Made by a program: the position numbers and the translations under genes. Source: an uncultured Acidobacteriota bacterium (GTDB taxonomy: Bacteria; Acidobacteriota; Thermoanaerobaculia; Gp7-AA8). Taken from it: a stretch of DNA of 50,402 nucleotides. The notes under the pieces were generated by a model that made no database searches, was not told where the DNA came from, and was given only the letters and a program-made list of their open reading frames with translations. Positions 1-8,449 of this stretch are shown here, one piece after another. Position 1 is the stretch's first letter. Every line of letters starts with the position of its first letter. The stretch spans positions 1 through 50,402 of the forward strand of contig CALMZP010000157.1 in assembly GCA_937870635.1 (NCBI GenBank), in the 5' to 3' direction.

Positions 1-1
1 C

Positions 2-1957
2 GCGAAGGATGCGATTCTCATCCTCGACGAGAACGCCCGCATCACTTCCTCCAACAAGGGCGCGGAACAGATCTTCGGCGAGCATGTGGTCTCGACGGCC
101 GGCCAGTCTGTGTCCGCACTGCTCGCTCTCGGTCTCGGCCATATGGGCGAGGAGGATGTCGTGGCACTCCTGCGCGATCAGAGCGGGCGCAGCGGTGGTT
201 CCTCGCTGCTGCCGGTGCTGGCGCGCCGTGGTGACGGGAAGACCTTTCCCGTAGAGATCTCGGTCTCCGAATGGGAGCTCGACGGCCGGTCGTTCTTCAC
301 CGTGGTGGCCCGCGATGTCTCGGACCGCCAGCGGCAGCAGATGCGGCAGCAGATCATCGCCCGCATCTCACGCGACATGTTGAACATTCCGGTGGAGCAG
401 TTCGCCGCGCAGATTTCCGTTGCGCTGCAGTCAGCGGGCATGTTCCTCGGCTGTAATTCGGCCTGCGCGCTCTTTTTCTCCGAGGATCGGCAGAGAATCG
501 AAGAAGTATTCGAGTGGGCGCCTGCTGGATTGGCTCCGCTTGCCGAGGATGTGGCTTCGCTCCCGGTGGCGTGGTTCTCCGAACTCATCCGGCGGTTGCG
601 ACGCTCGCCTTCGGCGGTGCTTCACCACGAAGAGCTGACGGCTGATTCTCCGGAGAGAGGGCTGCTGGAGCGGGTCGGTGCACGTAGCTCGATGTGTGTG
701 GCGGTCGAGAGGGATCGCCAGATGATCGGTGTGATCGGCGTGAGCGCAGCGCACGCCGGCCTTTTCTGGGATGACGAAGACGCGGCGACGTTGCGGATCA
801 TCGGCGAAGTCATCTCGAGCGTGCTGGCGCGCAAACACGCCGTCGATGAACTGGCGCGCAGCGAGAACATGCTCGCGGAGGCGCAGACGATCGCTGCCCT
901 CGGGAGCTGGCAGCGGAACAACCTTACGGGAGAGATTCTCTGGTCGGACGAGATGGCGCGTATCCATGGTTTCGAACCAGGCTTCAAACCAAGCCGCGAG
1001 GCCATCCTCCAATTGGTCCACCCGGAGGACCGCGAAAGAATCGCGAACATCACTGACTCCGCCGAGCCTCTCAACTTCGAGTACCGGATCGTGCGGCCCG
1101 ACGGGAAGACCCGCATCCTCCAGGCCAGACGGACCGTGGTCCTCGACGACTCCGGCCACATCCTGCGATACCAGGGCACGGTGCAGGATATGACCGAGCG
1201 CGTGACGCTGGAAAGACAGATCGATCAGGCCAATCGCGTTGCCCACCTAGGACGGATGGCGGCCACGATGGCGCACGAATTCAACAACGTATTGATGGGC
1301 ATCCAGCCTTTTGCCGAGATCCTCCGGCGCCGGCTGCCGCCTGACGACACCCGTGCGGAGGCAGCCGTGGCATCGATCCTCAACTCCGTGAATCGCGGCC
1401 GCAGAATCACGCAGGATATCCTCCGATTCACCCACCCCGGCACCGCAACCTTCACCGCGATCGACATCAATGCCTGGCTCACCGCGCTTGGTACGGAATT
1501 ACAGACCGTCGTCGGCGACCACATCACCGTCGCCGTCGAGTGCTCGCTGGTGCCCCTCTCGGTTCGAGGCGATGTTCAGCTGCTGGCGCAGGCTTTCTCG
1601 AACCTCGTCTTCAATGCCCGCGACTCCATGGCGAAGGGAGGAACGGTGACGATCTCCATTCATCCTCCCAGTGGCAACGGAACACGGCCGTTCGGCATCG
1701 TCAAGGACCCCTCGGGGAGTGCGCATGTCGTTGTGGCCGACCAGGGTGAGGGGATTCCCCGGCACGTGCTCCCGAACATTTTCGACCCGCTGTTCACGAC
1801 GAAGAAGAAGGGTACCGGCATCGGGCTGGCTGTGGTCCACCAGATCCTGCAGGCGCACGGCGGCCAGATCTTCGTCGAGAGCAAACCTGGTGAGGGAACT
1901 CAGTTTCATCTGTTCCTGCCGGTGGAAGCGGGGCGGAGTCTCCCCCAGAGCACATGA
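2..1957 (+). CDS. PAS-GAF-PAS sensor histidine kinase, 5' end outside window
   Basis: The reading frame is open from base 2, so the gene begins upstream; 651 residues are visible. Order: PAS domain (visible residues about 1-105, beginning DAILILDENAR), GAF-like domain (about 115-280), second PAS with PAC tail (about 285-405, HPEDRERI and RILQARRTV), then the kinase core. The phospho-acceptor histidine is in MAHEFNNVLMG at about residue 426. The ATPase domain has an N box (NLVFNARDS), G1 (DQGEGIP), F box (FDPLFTT) and G2 (GTGIGLAVV). It should autophosphorylate in response to a ligand sensed by PAS or GAF; the signal is unknown. The receiver gene at 1981-2352 points toward it and ends 23 bases away, so the two are convergent, not one operon. 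Confidence 0.93.
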   Translation, partial: AKDAILILDENARITSSNKGAEQIFGEHVVSTAGQSVSALLALGLGHMGEEDVVALLRDQSGRSGGSSLLPVLARRGDGKTFPVEISVSEWELDGRSFFTVVARDVSDRQRQQMRQQIIARISRDMLNIPVEQFAAQISVALQSAGMFLGCNSACALFFSEDRQRIEEVFEWAPAGLAPLAEDVASLPVAWFSELIRRLRRSPSAVLHHEELTADSPERGLLERVGARSSMCVAVERDRQMIGVIGVSAAHAGLFWDDEDAATLRIIGEVISSVLARKHAVDELARSENMLAEAQTIAALGSWQRNNLTGEILWSDEMARIHGFEPGFKPSREAILQLVHPEDRERIANITDSAEPLNFEYRIVRPDGKTRILQARRTVVLDDSGHILRYQGTVQDMTERVTLERQIDQANRVAHLGRMAATMAHEFNNVLMGIQPFAEILRRRLPPDDTRAEAAVASILNSVNRGRRITQDILRFTHPGTATFTAIDINAWLTALGTELQTVVGDHITVAVECSLVPLSVRGDVQLLAQAFSNLVFNARDSMAKGGTVTISIHPPSGNGTRPFGIVKDPSGSAHVVVADQGEGIPRHVLPNIFDPLFTTKKKGTGIGLAVVHQILQAHGGQIFVESKPGEGTQFHLFLPVEAGRSLPQST

Positions 1958-1980
1958 ACGAAGGTGCAAACATCGCCTGG

Positions 1981-2352
1981 TCAGCCGTTCGTGACTGCCA
2001 GCAGCGCCGTCCAGAGATCGCCGAATGAAAATGGTTTGCGGAGGAACGCGACCGAGGGCGAATCGAAGTGGTGATGGAGGCCATCTTCGGCGTGCCCTGA
2101 AATAAAAACGACGGGGAGCGGCCGGCCCGTCTGACGCAGAGCGCGATAGAAATCGATGCCGTTGCCATCGGGAAGCCCGACGTCGACGACGAGCGCCTCG
2201 GGGTCGCCCTCGCACTCGCCGAGCAGGCGCATGGCTTCTGCCACACCGGTGGCCTGAATGACTTCGACTCGCTCCAGTTCCAGGAGTGCGGCGACCCCGC
2301 TGGCGACCGACGGATCGTCCTCCACCAGGAGAACTTTCGTTATCCCCACCAT
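1981..2352 (-). CDS. Single-domain response regulator
   Basis: A 123-residue stand-alone CheY-like receiver. The acidic pocket is in VEDDPS, the phospho-acceptor is Asp57 in VVDVGLPDG, the Thr/Ser position is FISGH, and the conserved Lys is in FLRKPFS. There is no output domain, so it probably relays phosphate to an Hpt protein or binds a partner. The ATG at 2352 is chosen because homology starts there; a TTG ten codons upstream is in frame but has no ribosome-binding site. The ATG itself has only a GGAG placed very close to it. Confidence 0.88.
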   Translation of the reverse strand: MVGITKVLLVEDDPSVASGVAALLELERVEVIQATGVAEAMRLLGECEGDPEALVVDVGLPDGNGIDFYRALRQTGRPLPVVFISGHAEDGLHHHFDSPSVAFLRKPFSFGDLWTALLAVTNG

Positions 2353-2586
2353 GTCTCCGAACGGTGTCCGGCAGGGTGGCAAGAAAATTGTTTTTTGTGC
2401 CAGGGTAGGGAAATGGCGGCCTCCGTCACTCCTTATACCCAGTTTGGGGAGGGGCGAGCTGTAAAAACGAAGCCAATTTCAATGTGAGAGCGAAGATCCA
2501 TCCAGCGCCGGCAGAAATCTCCGCTGAAGTCGCAAGCGCGAACAGCGCCACGGCCAGAGCCTTCCGTGCCGCGGAGGCGCGGCCGT

Positions 2587-2886
2587 TCATGCCGCGGTGG
2601 CGAGGGAGAGGACCGCCTCGCGCAGGATGGCAACGTCGGCCGCCGAAACGGTGCGGCCGCCTTCAAGCACGTCCAGGCAGATCAACTCCGAAACGCGCGC
2701 GCGGGCGGTGAGATCGTGGCAGCCGTACGTTCCGCCGATTCCTGCAAGGCTATGGAAGCCGCGCATGATCTCGAGCAGCACGCCGTGATCGGCCGGGCAC
2801 TCTTCGAGCCTGTTCAGGCGGATTTCGATCTCGTGCAGCCGGACGGGCAGACGCTCGCGAAATCGCCGCTGGAGGATCTCGTTCAA
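2587..2886 (-). CDS. Hpt-domain phosphotransfer protein, TTG start
   Basis: This 99-residue protein is a single helical histidine phosphotransfer domain. The signature MRGFHSLAGIGGTYG carries His45, the expected phospho-acceptor. It is read in a different frame from the receiver upstream: the receiver stop TGA and the start TTG overlap as TTGA at 2883-2886, which suggests translational coupling. Such proteins carry phosphate between receivers in multi-step relays, and the neighbours supply several receivers. The open frame continues far upstream across the receiver gene, but that part has no Hpt homology, so the TTG start is preferred. Confidence 0.72.
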   Translation of the reverse strand: MNEILQRRFRERLPVRLHEIEIRLNRLEECPADHGVLLEIMRGFHSLAGIGGTYGCHDLTARARVSELICLDVLEGGRTVSAADVAILREAVLSLATAA

Positions 2887-3482
2887 CGCAGTTTTCCCAG
2901 CGTGGCTTCCAGCACCGGGAAATCGACGGGTTTGGCCAGATACCCATCGGCGCCGAAGACCCGATGAGCCTCCGCCTTGTAGCGAGGCGCGGTGTAGAGC
3001 GACGTCATGATCACGACCTTGATCCGCGGATTCAGATCCTTGATGCGCCGGCAGAGCGTCCGTCCATCCATGAGCGGCATCAAGGCATCGGTGAGAACGA
3101 TGTCCGGCGAGGTCTGCTCGATCATCTGCAGCGCTTCGGCGGCGCCGGTCGCGGTCCGCACGCGGTAACCCATCTGTTCGACCCGGTAGGCCGCCATGTC
3201 GCGGATCTCTTCGTCGTCGTCGACGATCAGCACATCGGCCAGCCGCGCGGCATTCGCCGGGTCCTCCCGTCGGTTCCGCTCCCGGTTGAGGCGTACCGTT
3301 ACTTCCGAGGATGCCGACCGCAGGAATGCCGAAACGGCCGCCGGGTTCCTGCACAGACATGACCGGCAGGAGGGGCAGATCACCGTCGCGTGCGCCGCGA
3401 TGCACTGGCATACCTCCGCCGTCAGAGCGTTGATCTCCGCGCCGCAGGACGGGCAGAGAAGGGAAGTCACGGGGAGGGTCAT
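2883..3482 (-). CDS. Zinc-ribbon plus receiver-domain response regulator
   Basis: A 199-residue protein. The first 45 residues hold eight cysteines (10, 13, 25, 27, 36, 39, 42, 44) in CPSC and CPSCRSCLC patterns, a likely double zinc ribbon. Residues 82-199 form a receiver domain: DDDEE acidic pocket, phospho-acceptor Asp132 in LTDALMPLMDG, conserved Lys in YLAKPVD. A metal-binding module at the N terminus of a receiver is uncommon and may mediate protein or nucleic-acid binding. Start ATG at 3482 begins directly before the cysteine cluster. It lies 14 bases after the next receiver gene and overlaps the Hpt gene by 4 bases. Confidence 0.82.
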   Translation of the reverse strand: MTLPVTSLLCPSCGAEINALTAEVCQCIAAHATVICPSCRSCLCRNPAAVSAFLRSASSEVTVRLNRERNRREDPANAARLADVLIVDDDEEIRDMAAYRVEQMGYRVRTATGAAEALQMIEQTSPDIVLTDALMPLMDGRTLCRRIKDLNPRIKVVIMTSLYTAPRYKAEAHRVFGADGYLAKPVDFPVLEATLGKLR

Positions 3483-3496
3483 GGGAATCGTCAAGA

Positions 3497-3880
3497 TCAA
3501 TCCTTTCGCTGAGACAGCAGCGCGGCGACCTGATCGCTGAGTGAAAGAGGGTCGAAGGGCTTGGCCAATACACCGCATGCGCCGAGGTCCGCGAGGCGGC
3601 GGCGATCGGCCGGCTGGACTTTCGCGGTGAGGAAGATCACCGGAATCTCCCGCGTGCGCGGCGCGCCGCGGAGCCGTTCGAACGTCGAAGGACCGTCGAG
3701 CCCCGGCATCATGTAGTCGAGGAGGATCGCGTCCGGCCGTTCGCTCGCGGCTCGCTCGATGCCGATCGCTCCCGACTCGGCTGTGATCACCTCGAACACT
3801 CCCATCGTCTCCAGCGCGAGGGTTGCCACTTCCCGGATGTCCGGCTCGTCATCGATCAGAAGCAGCTTCTTACGCGACAT
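3497..3880 (-). CDS. Single-domain response regulator
   Basis: A 127-residue CheY-like receiver with acidic pocket IDDEP, phospho-acceptor Asp55 in LLDYMMPGLDG, FLTAK at the Thr position and conserved Lys in VLAKPFD. Its ATG overlaps the end of the hybrid kinase fragment by 11 bases and is preceded by GGAGAAG, a good ribosome-binding site. It was probably the downstream partner of the intact hybrid kinase that once preceded it. No DNA-binding domain is present. Confidence 0.9.
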   Translation of the reverse strand: MSRKKLLLIDDEPDIREVATLALETMGVFEVITAESGAIGIERAASERPDAILLDYMMPGLDGPSTFERLRGAPRTREIPVIFLTAKVQPADRRRLADLGACGVLAKPFDPLSLSDQVAALLSQRKD

Positions 3881-4906
3881 GTCTTCTCCGTTTCTGGGTA
3901 AGCTGTTCGAGAAGTCCCATCACGCGCCGCTCGAACTCCTCGGGAGAAGTCCGGCTCTTGGTCATGAACTCCGTGCTGCCAAGCGTCAGGCGCTCCTTCT
4001 GGGAGGGAGTCGGCTCCAGTGCCGAGTAGACCACCAGCGGGACGTTGCGCCAAAGCTGATGGTCCTTGAGCCATTCCACGACCTGAAAGCCGTCCACCTC
4101 GGGCAGGATCAGGTCGAGAACGAGAAGATCAGGCTGCATCTTCGTGCTGAGCTCGATCGCCTGCCGGCCGTTGACCGCGTGGACGATCTCGACCCCGTAC
4201 CGTTCGAAGGAGGCGGTCACGACCCGTGCGAGATCGAGATCATCTTCGACCAGCAGCACGCGCGGCTTTCGCTGCACGCGGCAGACGCCGTCCACCGTCT
4301 CCGCGACGTGCTGCTCGTCGAGCGGTTTATGAATCCAGCCCGAAAGATCGAACAGCGGCTCTCCGTTCTCTTCCCGTCCCAGCACGCTGACGATCACCAC
4401 GGGCACGTCCGCCGTTTCGGGATCGTTGCGAAGGCGTGCCAGCGCCTCCCAGCCGTTCATCCCCGGCATGAAGATGTCGAGCAGGATCACGTCCGGGCGG
4501 TGCGCGGCGATCGCCGGGTGAAGACTCTCGCCTGATGCCACCTCGCGGATGTCGTAGCCGCGGCGGGTGAGCATGTCCCGAAGCGCGTCGCGAGTCTCCG
4601 GGTCATCGTCGCAGATGAGCACGAGGCCGCTCGAGGCGGAGGCGACGGAGGCATCCGTTAGCGGCGCTGGCAGCGTGAACCGGAACGTGCTCCCGGCCCC
4701 CACTTCGCTGGTCACCGAGATTTCGCCGCCATGCTGCCGGACGATGCTGCGGGAGATCGCCAGCCCAAGGCCGGAACCTCCCTTGTCGCGCGAGTCGGAG
4801 GCATCGACCTGCAGGAAACGCTCGAAGATCGACTCGAGTTTGCCGGCAGGAATGCCTCGTCCATGGTCGGAGACCTCGAAGACGATCTGGCCGCCTGCGC
4901 GAGCGG
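3870..4906 (-). pseudogene. Hybrid histidine kinase, 3' fragment (ATPase part plus two receivers)
   Basis: What remains is the back half of an ATPase domain followed by two receivers. The ATPase part starts abruptly at GGQIVFEV and keeps G1 (DHGRGIP), F box (IFERF) and G2 (GGSGLGLAIS). The sensor region, the phospho-acceptor His helix and the N box are missing. Receiver 1 has CDDDPE and LLDIFMPGMNG; receiver 2 has VEDDLD and VLDLILPEVDG. Upstream the frame runs into sequence that encodes an EamA transporter in another frame, so the break is sharp and lies at about 4895-4910. As it stands it cannot be a kinase. A deletion or inversion in the genome, or an assembly misjoin, would all give this picture. 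Confidence 0.8.
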
Positions 4907-5182
4907 GCCATTGATCATGCCCGCGACCGAGGAGCTGATCAGGCGCTGGGCGAGAGGAAAGAGAATCATCGGCAGGCCGATCCACACGACCCCGAGCAAC
5001 GCGATCCTCGGAAGATCGTCTCGATCCACCGGCTTGCGCGCTCCTTTGAAGAGCGCGAGGGCCGAGGCGCCCAGGAGAACGCGCATCATGGCCACGACGC
5101 CGGCGCGGAAGGAGTTCAGCCCGATCTCGATGAGCAGGAACGACGAGCCCCAGATCAGCGCCGTCGCGGCGAGCAGTCCCAT
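4907..5182 (-). pseudogene. EamA/DMT-family transporter, 5' fragment
   Basis: Residues 1-92 match the first EamA half: ATALIWGSSFLLIEIGL, then RVLLGASALALF and a segment ending SSSVAGMING, a hallmark just before the fourth helix. After Gly92 the sequence becomes the ATPase region of a kinase read out of frame, and this frame stops at 4712. A complete EamA protein has about ten helices and 290 residues, so more than two thirds is missing. The ATG at 5182 is the only start codon in the frame after an upstream stop. If expressed, its promoter would now drive the kinase fragment and receiver genes downstream. Confidence 0.8.
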
Positions 5183-5347
5183 TCGACGGGCCCGAACGCG
5201 CCGGCGATGCTTCCCGTCCCGCTCTCGATCAGTCGCCGGCGCGGAGGCGCATCCGCAGTCACATCATTTGACACAGAAAATCTCCTTCAAGCCTGACCAG
5301 GCAGGAAAGACTTCGTTCGGAGTGCTGGGTGGCTTGGCAGCTGACCC

Positions 5348-6268
5348 TCACCCCCCGCCGCCGGACGAGGGCTCCGGCACCGTGCTGCCGAATCCGCCGG
5401 CTGACGAACGCTTGAAATTGGGCTCGTACTTTCGCGGCGGCCGCGTAATCCATGGCCGCAACGGCAGGCCGGGCTCCATGACGTTCGCGATGTGAACGGC
5501 GATCCCGGCCGCCTCGCTGTCGAAGAAGAAGCCGTCGAGATCGATGACCGGCGCCTGCGCCGGATCGTTGGTCACGTACACGATCCGATTGATGCCCGCC
5601 GATTTCATCAGCCCCGGACCAGGGAGCGCCGCCTCTTCGATGTAGTACCGGTTGTCGAACTCCCCCGGCTTGCCGGTTCGTTGTCCGAGGCGGCCGTTGT
5701 CGCAGATCCAGACAGGGGGTGAGGAAGGAGTCAGACGCTCTCGAACCTCTCCGATCGTCGTCGCCCAGCGCAGCAGCTCCGCGAGAATGAGCTCGGGGCG
5801 GATCAGGCCTTTCGGATGCGGCCAGTTGTTGAATGTGCAGACGGGCTGACACCCGGCCGATGTGACGAGCCATGCCGCCGCTTCGACGCTCGCGGGTCCG
5901 GGCAGATCGGCGATCGTCAGGACGCCGGGGACGAGCCATTGCGGCGCCGGAGCGCTGCCCCTGGCATGCTCCGGCAGTTCTAGGCTCGGCGGAGCGCCCG
6001 GCCGCGCCGGTCCGATTTTTTCTTTCGGGATTCTGTCGAGCGCAGCGAAAATCGGAATCGCGTGAAACGGGATCCATTGCGATTCCGGGTGCGGTCCCCA
6101 CACGTCGTAAAGCTTCTCGGGACGGATGTACCGGTGCCACAGCTGGCTGCGCTGCGCATCGTCGGCCGTCGGATCTCCGACCGTGACGTCCTGATGACCA
6201 AACAGCACGTCGAGCCTGAGTCTGATGCGACCCAGAAGCTCAAGTATTCGCGACAGCGGTTGCCACAT
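5348..6268 (-). CDS. Protein of unknown function, third gene of ATP-grasp cassette
   Basis: I do not recognise this 306-residue protein. It has no signal peptide and no clear membrane helix; the N terminus is amphipathic (RILELLGRIRLRLDVLF). Notable blocks are WHRYIRPEKLYDVWGPHPE, VPGVLTIADLPGPASVEAAA, a central CTFNNWPHP and a conserved-looking WICDNGRLG. The last 40 residues are Pro/Gly/Ser-rich and end in a run of four glycines. The ATG at 6268, preceded by GAGG, overlaps the ATP-grasp gene by 29 bases, which argues for co-translation and a shared pathway. Its stop precedes a 165-base gap before the EamA fragment. Confidence 0.75.
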   Translation of the reverse strand: MWQPLSRILELLGRIRLRLDVLFGHQDVTVGDPTADDAQRSQLWHRYIRPEKLYDVWGPHPESQWIPFHAIPIFAALDRIPKEKIGPARPGAPPSLELPEHARGSAPAPQWLVPGVLTIADLPGPASVEAAAWLVTSAGCQPVCTFNNWPHPKGLIRPELILAELLRWATTIGEVRERLTPSSPPVWICDNGRLGQRTGKPGEFDNRYYIEEAALPGPGLMKSAGINRIVYVTNDPAQAPVIDLDGFFFDSEAAGIAVHIANVMEPGLPLRPWITRPPRKYEPNFKRSSAGGFGSTVPEPSSGGGG

Positions 6269-7472
6269 GGTAGGCCTCGTGCGTGATGAGTGGCCGCGCT
6301 GCCGCGCGACTGTAATAACCGGCGAAGCGTCCGTTGACGACATACGCGCCGATCGTCGGATAGAGCGGACCCTGGTCGAACATCAGCGGACGGACTGCGA
6401 ATCGTTCCTGAATACAGAAGTCGGCCGGTGCCGCGGCGGCGCGTGCGAGCGCGTCACTCCATTCCTTTTCCGTGACGAGCGATCCGATGACGACCGCATC
6501 GCCCATGCGTCCGAACGCGCCCTTCAGCACCCAGCGGTCGCGCTGCTCGAGAAGCATCGGGACCTTGTCCGCCTGGAACGACTCGGTCCATGGACAATGC
6601 TCTTCGAGCAGGCGGCGATCCTGCGGATCGAGGGATGTCTCTTCCCGCCACAAAGCGAAGATCGTTTTGCTTTGACGCACGAGGCGCCGCAGCGGATTCA
6701 TCATCGGGAGCTGCGGCGCAGCCTTCAGCCATACATCGATGTTCGGCAGGCGAGGCATCCACTCGCCGGGAAAAAATCGGAACACCGCATCGACGCCCGT
6801 GCCGAGGATTCGCGGTCGTCCGAAGCGAATGGTGAGGTGCTCGGGCGAGGCGAGCACCGTCCGATGCCCCTCTTCCTGAAGCCACCGTTCCAGGATCAGC
6901 ATGTGCTGGAGGTCTTCCGCAAACGCGGTGGCGTAGAGCAGCGCGATCGTCTCGTATGGACGCAGGGCGTCGAGGACATGCCGCCGGAGATCGCCTTCCC
7001 ACCGCAGGCTATCGCCCGGGCTGCCGAGAAGATCGGGGACCCCGCAGCTTTCGTTGAATCCGCCGGGCGCATCTTCGTTGAACTCCGACACCATCCATCG
7101 TCCCTCCTCGGTGAGGAAGAGGTCGTAACGCGCAATCTGCAGCGCATCGCGATCTTCGCAACCGATGAGCGGATCGAGCACCGGCGGAATCCCCAGCCGC
7201 CTCAGCGCCTCGAGGTTGCGTGCGGCGCGGCGCTCGAAACGGTCGAGCGCGCGATGGAAGTCCTCGGCGAGAGCGACGATGTTCTCGTGGTCCGCGCGGC
7301 GAAGGACCATCGTCTCCGGAATCACCCGGCACACGCCGCTCGTGAACGCATCCCACTTGAAGTAGCGAAAACGGAGATCCCGAACGAACGCCGCGTGCTC
7401 GGAAGGCGAGAGGGACCACCGTTGAGCGTGCAGTTCCGGACCGTGGTGAGCCAGGGCGAGAGCGTCGCTCAT
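6240..7472 (-). CDS. Glutathionylspermidine-synthase-like ATP-grasp ligase
   Basis: A 410-residue protein of the circularly permuted ATP-grasp group related to the synthetase domain of glutathionylspermidine synthase and E. coli YjfC. Signals are the N-terminal FKWDAF region, FNEDAPGGFNES, RYDLFLTEEGRW, the long LPNIDVWLKAAPQLPMMNP region, and a nucleotide-binding segment RWVLKGAFGRMGDAV followed by CIQERF. Family members form amide bonds between a carboxylate and an amine using ATP; the substrates here are unknown. Start ATG at 7472 overlaps the upstream stop as ATGA, so it is translationally coupled to the membrane protein. No glutathione or spermidine genes are nearby. Confidence 0.85.
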   Translation of the reverse strand: MSDALALAHHGPELHAQRWSLSPSEHAAFVRDLRFRYFKWDAFTSGVCRVIPETMVLRRADHENIVALAEDFHRALDRFERRAARNLEALRRLGIPPVLDPLIGCEDRDALQIARYDLFLTEEGRWMVSEFNEDAPGGFNESCGVPDLLGSPGDSLRWEGDLRRHVLDALRPYETIALLYATAFAEDLQHMLILERWLQEEGHRTVLASPEHLTIRFGRPRILGTGVDAVFRFFPGEWMPRLPNIDVWLKAAPQLPMMNPLRRLVRQSKTIFALWREETSLDPQDRRLLEEHCPWTESFQADKVPMLLEQRDRWVLKGAFGRMGDAVVIGSLVTEKEWSDALARAAAAPADFCIQERFAVRPLMFDQGPLYPTIGAYVVNGRFAGYYSRAAARPLITHEAYHVATAVANT

Positions 7473-8305
7473 CCCGGTCCCCACCAGCGGTCGGCCAGGC
7501 GGTGAAGGCCCCACGCCGCGCTGCCGATCGCCAGGTAAGCGACGGTTTCAGCGATACGCCGCGTATCGAATTTCGTCACGTCCATCTCGGCATGGTCGCC
7601 GCCGCCGCCGTTCCACGACGCGAACAGCTCGTGCGCGATCAGCAGCGCCCCGATGATCCCGACGGACGACAGCCCATGCCGCCACCCCCAGAAGTCTCCC
7701 GACACGGCCTCGGTGAGCGGGACAGCGCAGGAGAGGAGGAACGCGCCGGCCGCGCGCGCCGCGGGGACGTTCCGCTCGCGCCGGATCTGATGCGAGAACT
7801 TTCCTTTGTCACGCCGGAGGTAGAGCGCGAATGCGCCCATGAGACATCCCCATCCGAGATGGAAGAAGATGACCGGGATCCACCAGCCGCCTTCGTAGTC
7901 GCTCAAGGGGTCGGCTTCGCCCCAGAGGCTTCCGCCGAAGATCATCCCGGTGGAGATCGTCAGCGCCGCGATGACGAGTGCGGCGGCGACGTTCCGGCGC
8001 TCACCGGCGTCCTGCTGCGTGCTCGCGCCGAAGGCGGCGGCCATCGTCTGGCCGTACATCTTCACCGCACCGTACCCCATGACCAGATAGAAGAAGACGT
8101 AGACGCCGGTGACGCTGGGGTCGGCGTAGTTCCAGAGGACGGACGCGATCCAGAGCATCGAGGCGATGACGCTGACGCGCACGATGCCGAGGGCAGGGTT
8201 GCCGCGAAATGAGAGGGAAGGGAAGGCGCTGGTCGAGTTGCGGGCCATCCCGATCACGCCGAACACGACGGAGATCACCAGAACGAAAACTTCGTCCTCG
8301 GACAC
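7469..8305 (-). CDS. Multi-pass membrane protein of the ATP-grasp cassette (DUF350-like?)
   Basis: A 278-residue protein with about seven hydrophobic segments, e.g. VFVLVISVVFGVIGM, VSVIASMLWIASVLW, ALVIAALTISTGMIFGG, and GIIGALLIAHELFASW. The segment ending GMIFGGSLWGE resembles the DUF350 pattern, and DUF350 proteins are known neighbours of YjfC-type ATP-grasp genes; the match is by eye and weak. The GTG at 8305 is chosen because a perfect GGAGG lies at 8310-8314, four bases upstream. That ribosome-binding site directly abuts an inverted heptamer array, which could fold in the leader and limit initiation. It begins the cassette and overlaps the ligase gene by 4 bases. Confidence 0.75.
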   Translation of the reverse strand: MSEDEVFVLVISVVFGVIGMARNSTSAFPSLSFRGNPALGIVRVSVIASMLWIASVLWNYADPSVTGVYVFFYLVMGYGAVKMYGQTMAAAFGASTQQDAGERRNVAAALVIAALTISTGMIFGGSLWGEADPLSDYEGGWWIPVIFFHLGWGCLMGAFALYLRRDKGKFSHQIRRERNVPAARAAGAFLLSCAVPLTEAVSGDFWGWRHGLSSVGIIGALLIAHELFASWNGGGGDHAEMDVTKFDTRRIAETVAYLAIGSAAWGLHRLADRWWGPG

Positions 8306-8314
8306 GAAACCTCC

Positions 8315-8380
8315 ATTTTGGATTTTGGATTTTGGATTTTGGATTGGATTGTCGTCAATCCAAAATCCAAAATCCAAAAT
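8315..8380. repeat. Inverted heptamer array, unit GATTTTG
   Basis: Four to five copies of ATTTTGG run from 8315 to about 8350, a six-base loop GTCGTC follows, then three inverted copies (CCAAAAT) end at 8380. The arms could pair into an imperfect hairpin. It sits immediately upstream of the GGAGG of the membrane-protein gene, inside its probable 5' leader. Confidence 0.9.
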
Positions 8381-8408
8381 GCCCCCCCCCGCCCGCGGCT
8401 CCACCCCG

Positions 8409-8449
8409 AAAAAAAATAAGGCCCCGAAAGCCTTTGCCTTTCGGGGCCG
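8409..8449 (-). terminator. Rho-independent terminator, minus strand
   Basis: On the minus strand an 11-bp perfect stem (GGCCCCGAAAG with CTTTCGGGGCC) closes a 7-base loop and is followed at once by TTATTTTTTTT. It would end transcripts arriving from the right, that is from the 75-nt repeat array; no protein gene on that strand feeds into it. It also insulates the cassette at 5348-8305 from upstream transcription. Confidence 0.85.

Noticed and set aside
2587-3573. Single receiver-Hpt fusion made by frameshift
   Set aside because: The receiver ends in its own stop and the Hpt has a TTG overlapping it; two coupled genes explain it more simply.
6225-7505. Long plus-strand frame of about 426 residues
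   Set aside because: Antisense to the ATP-grasp ligase; no domain features.
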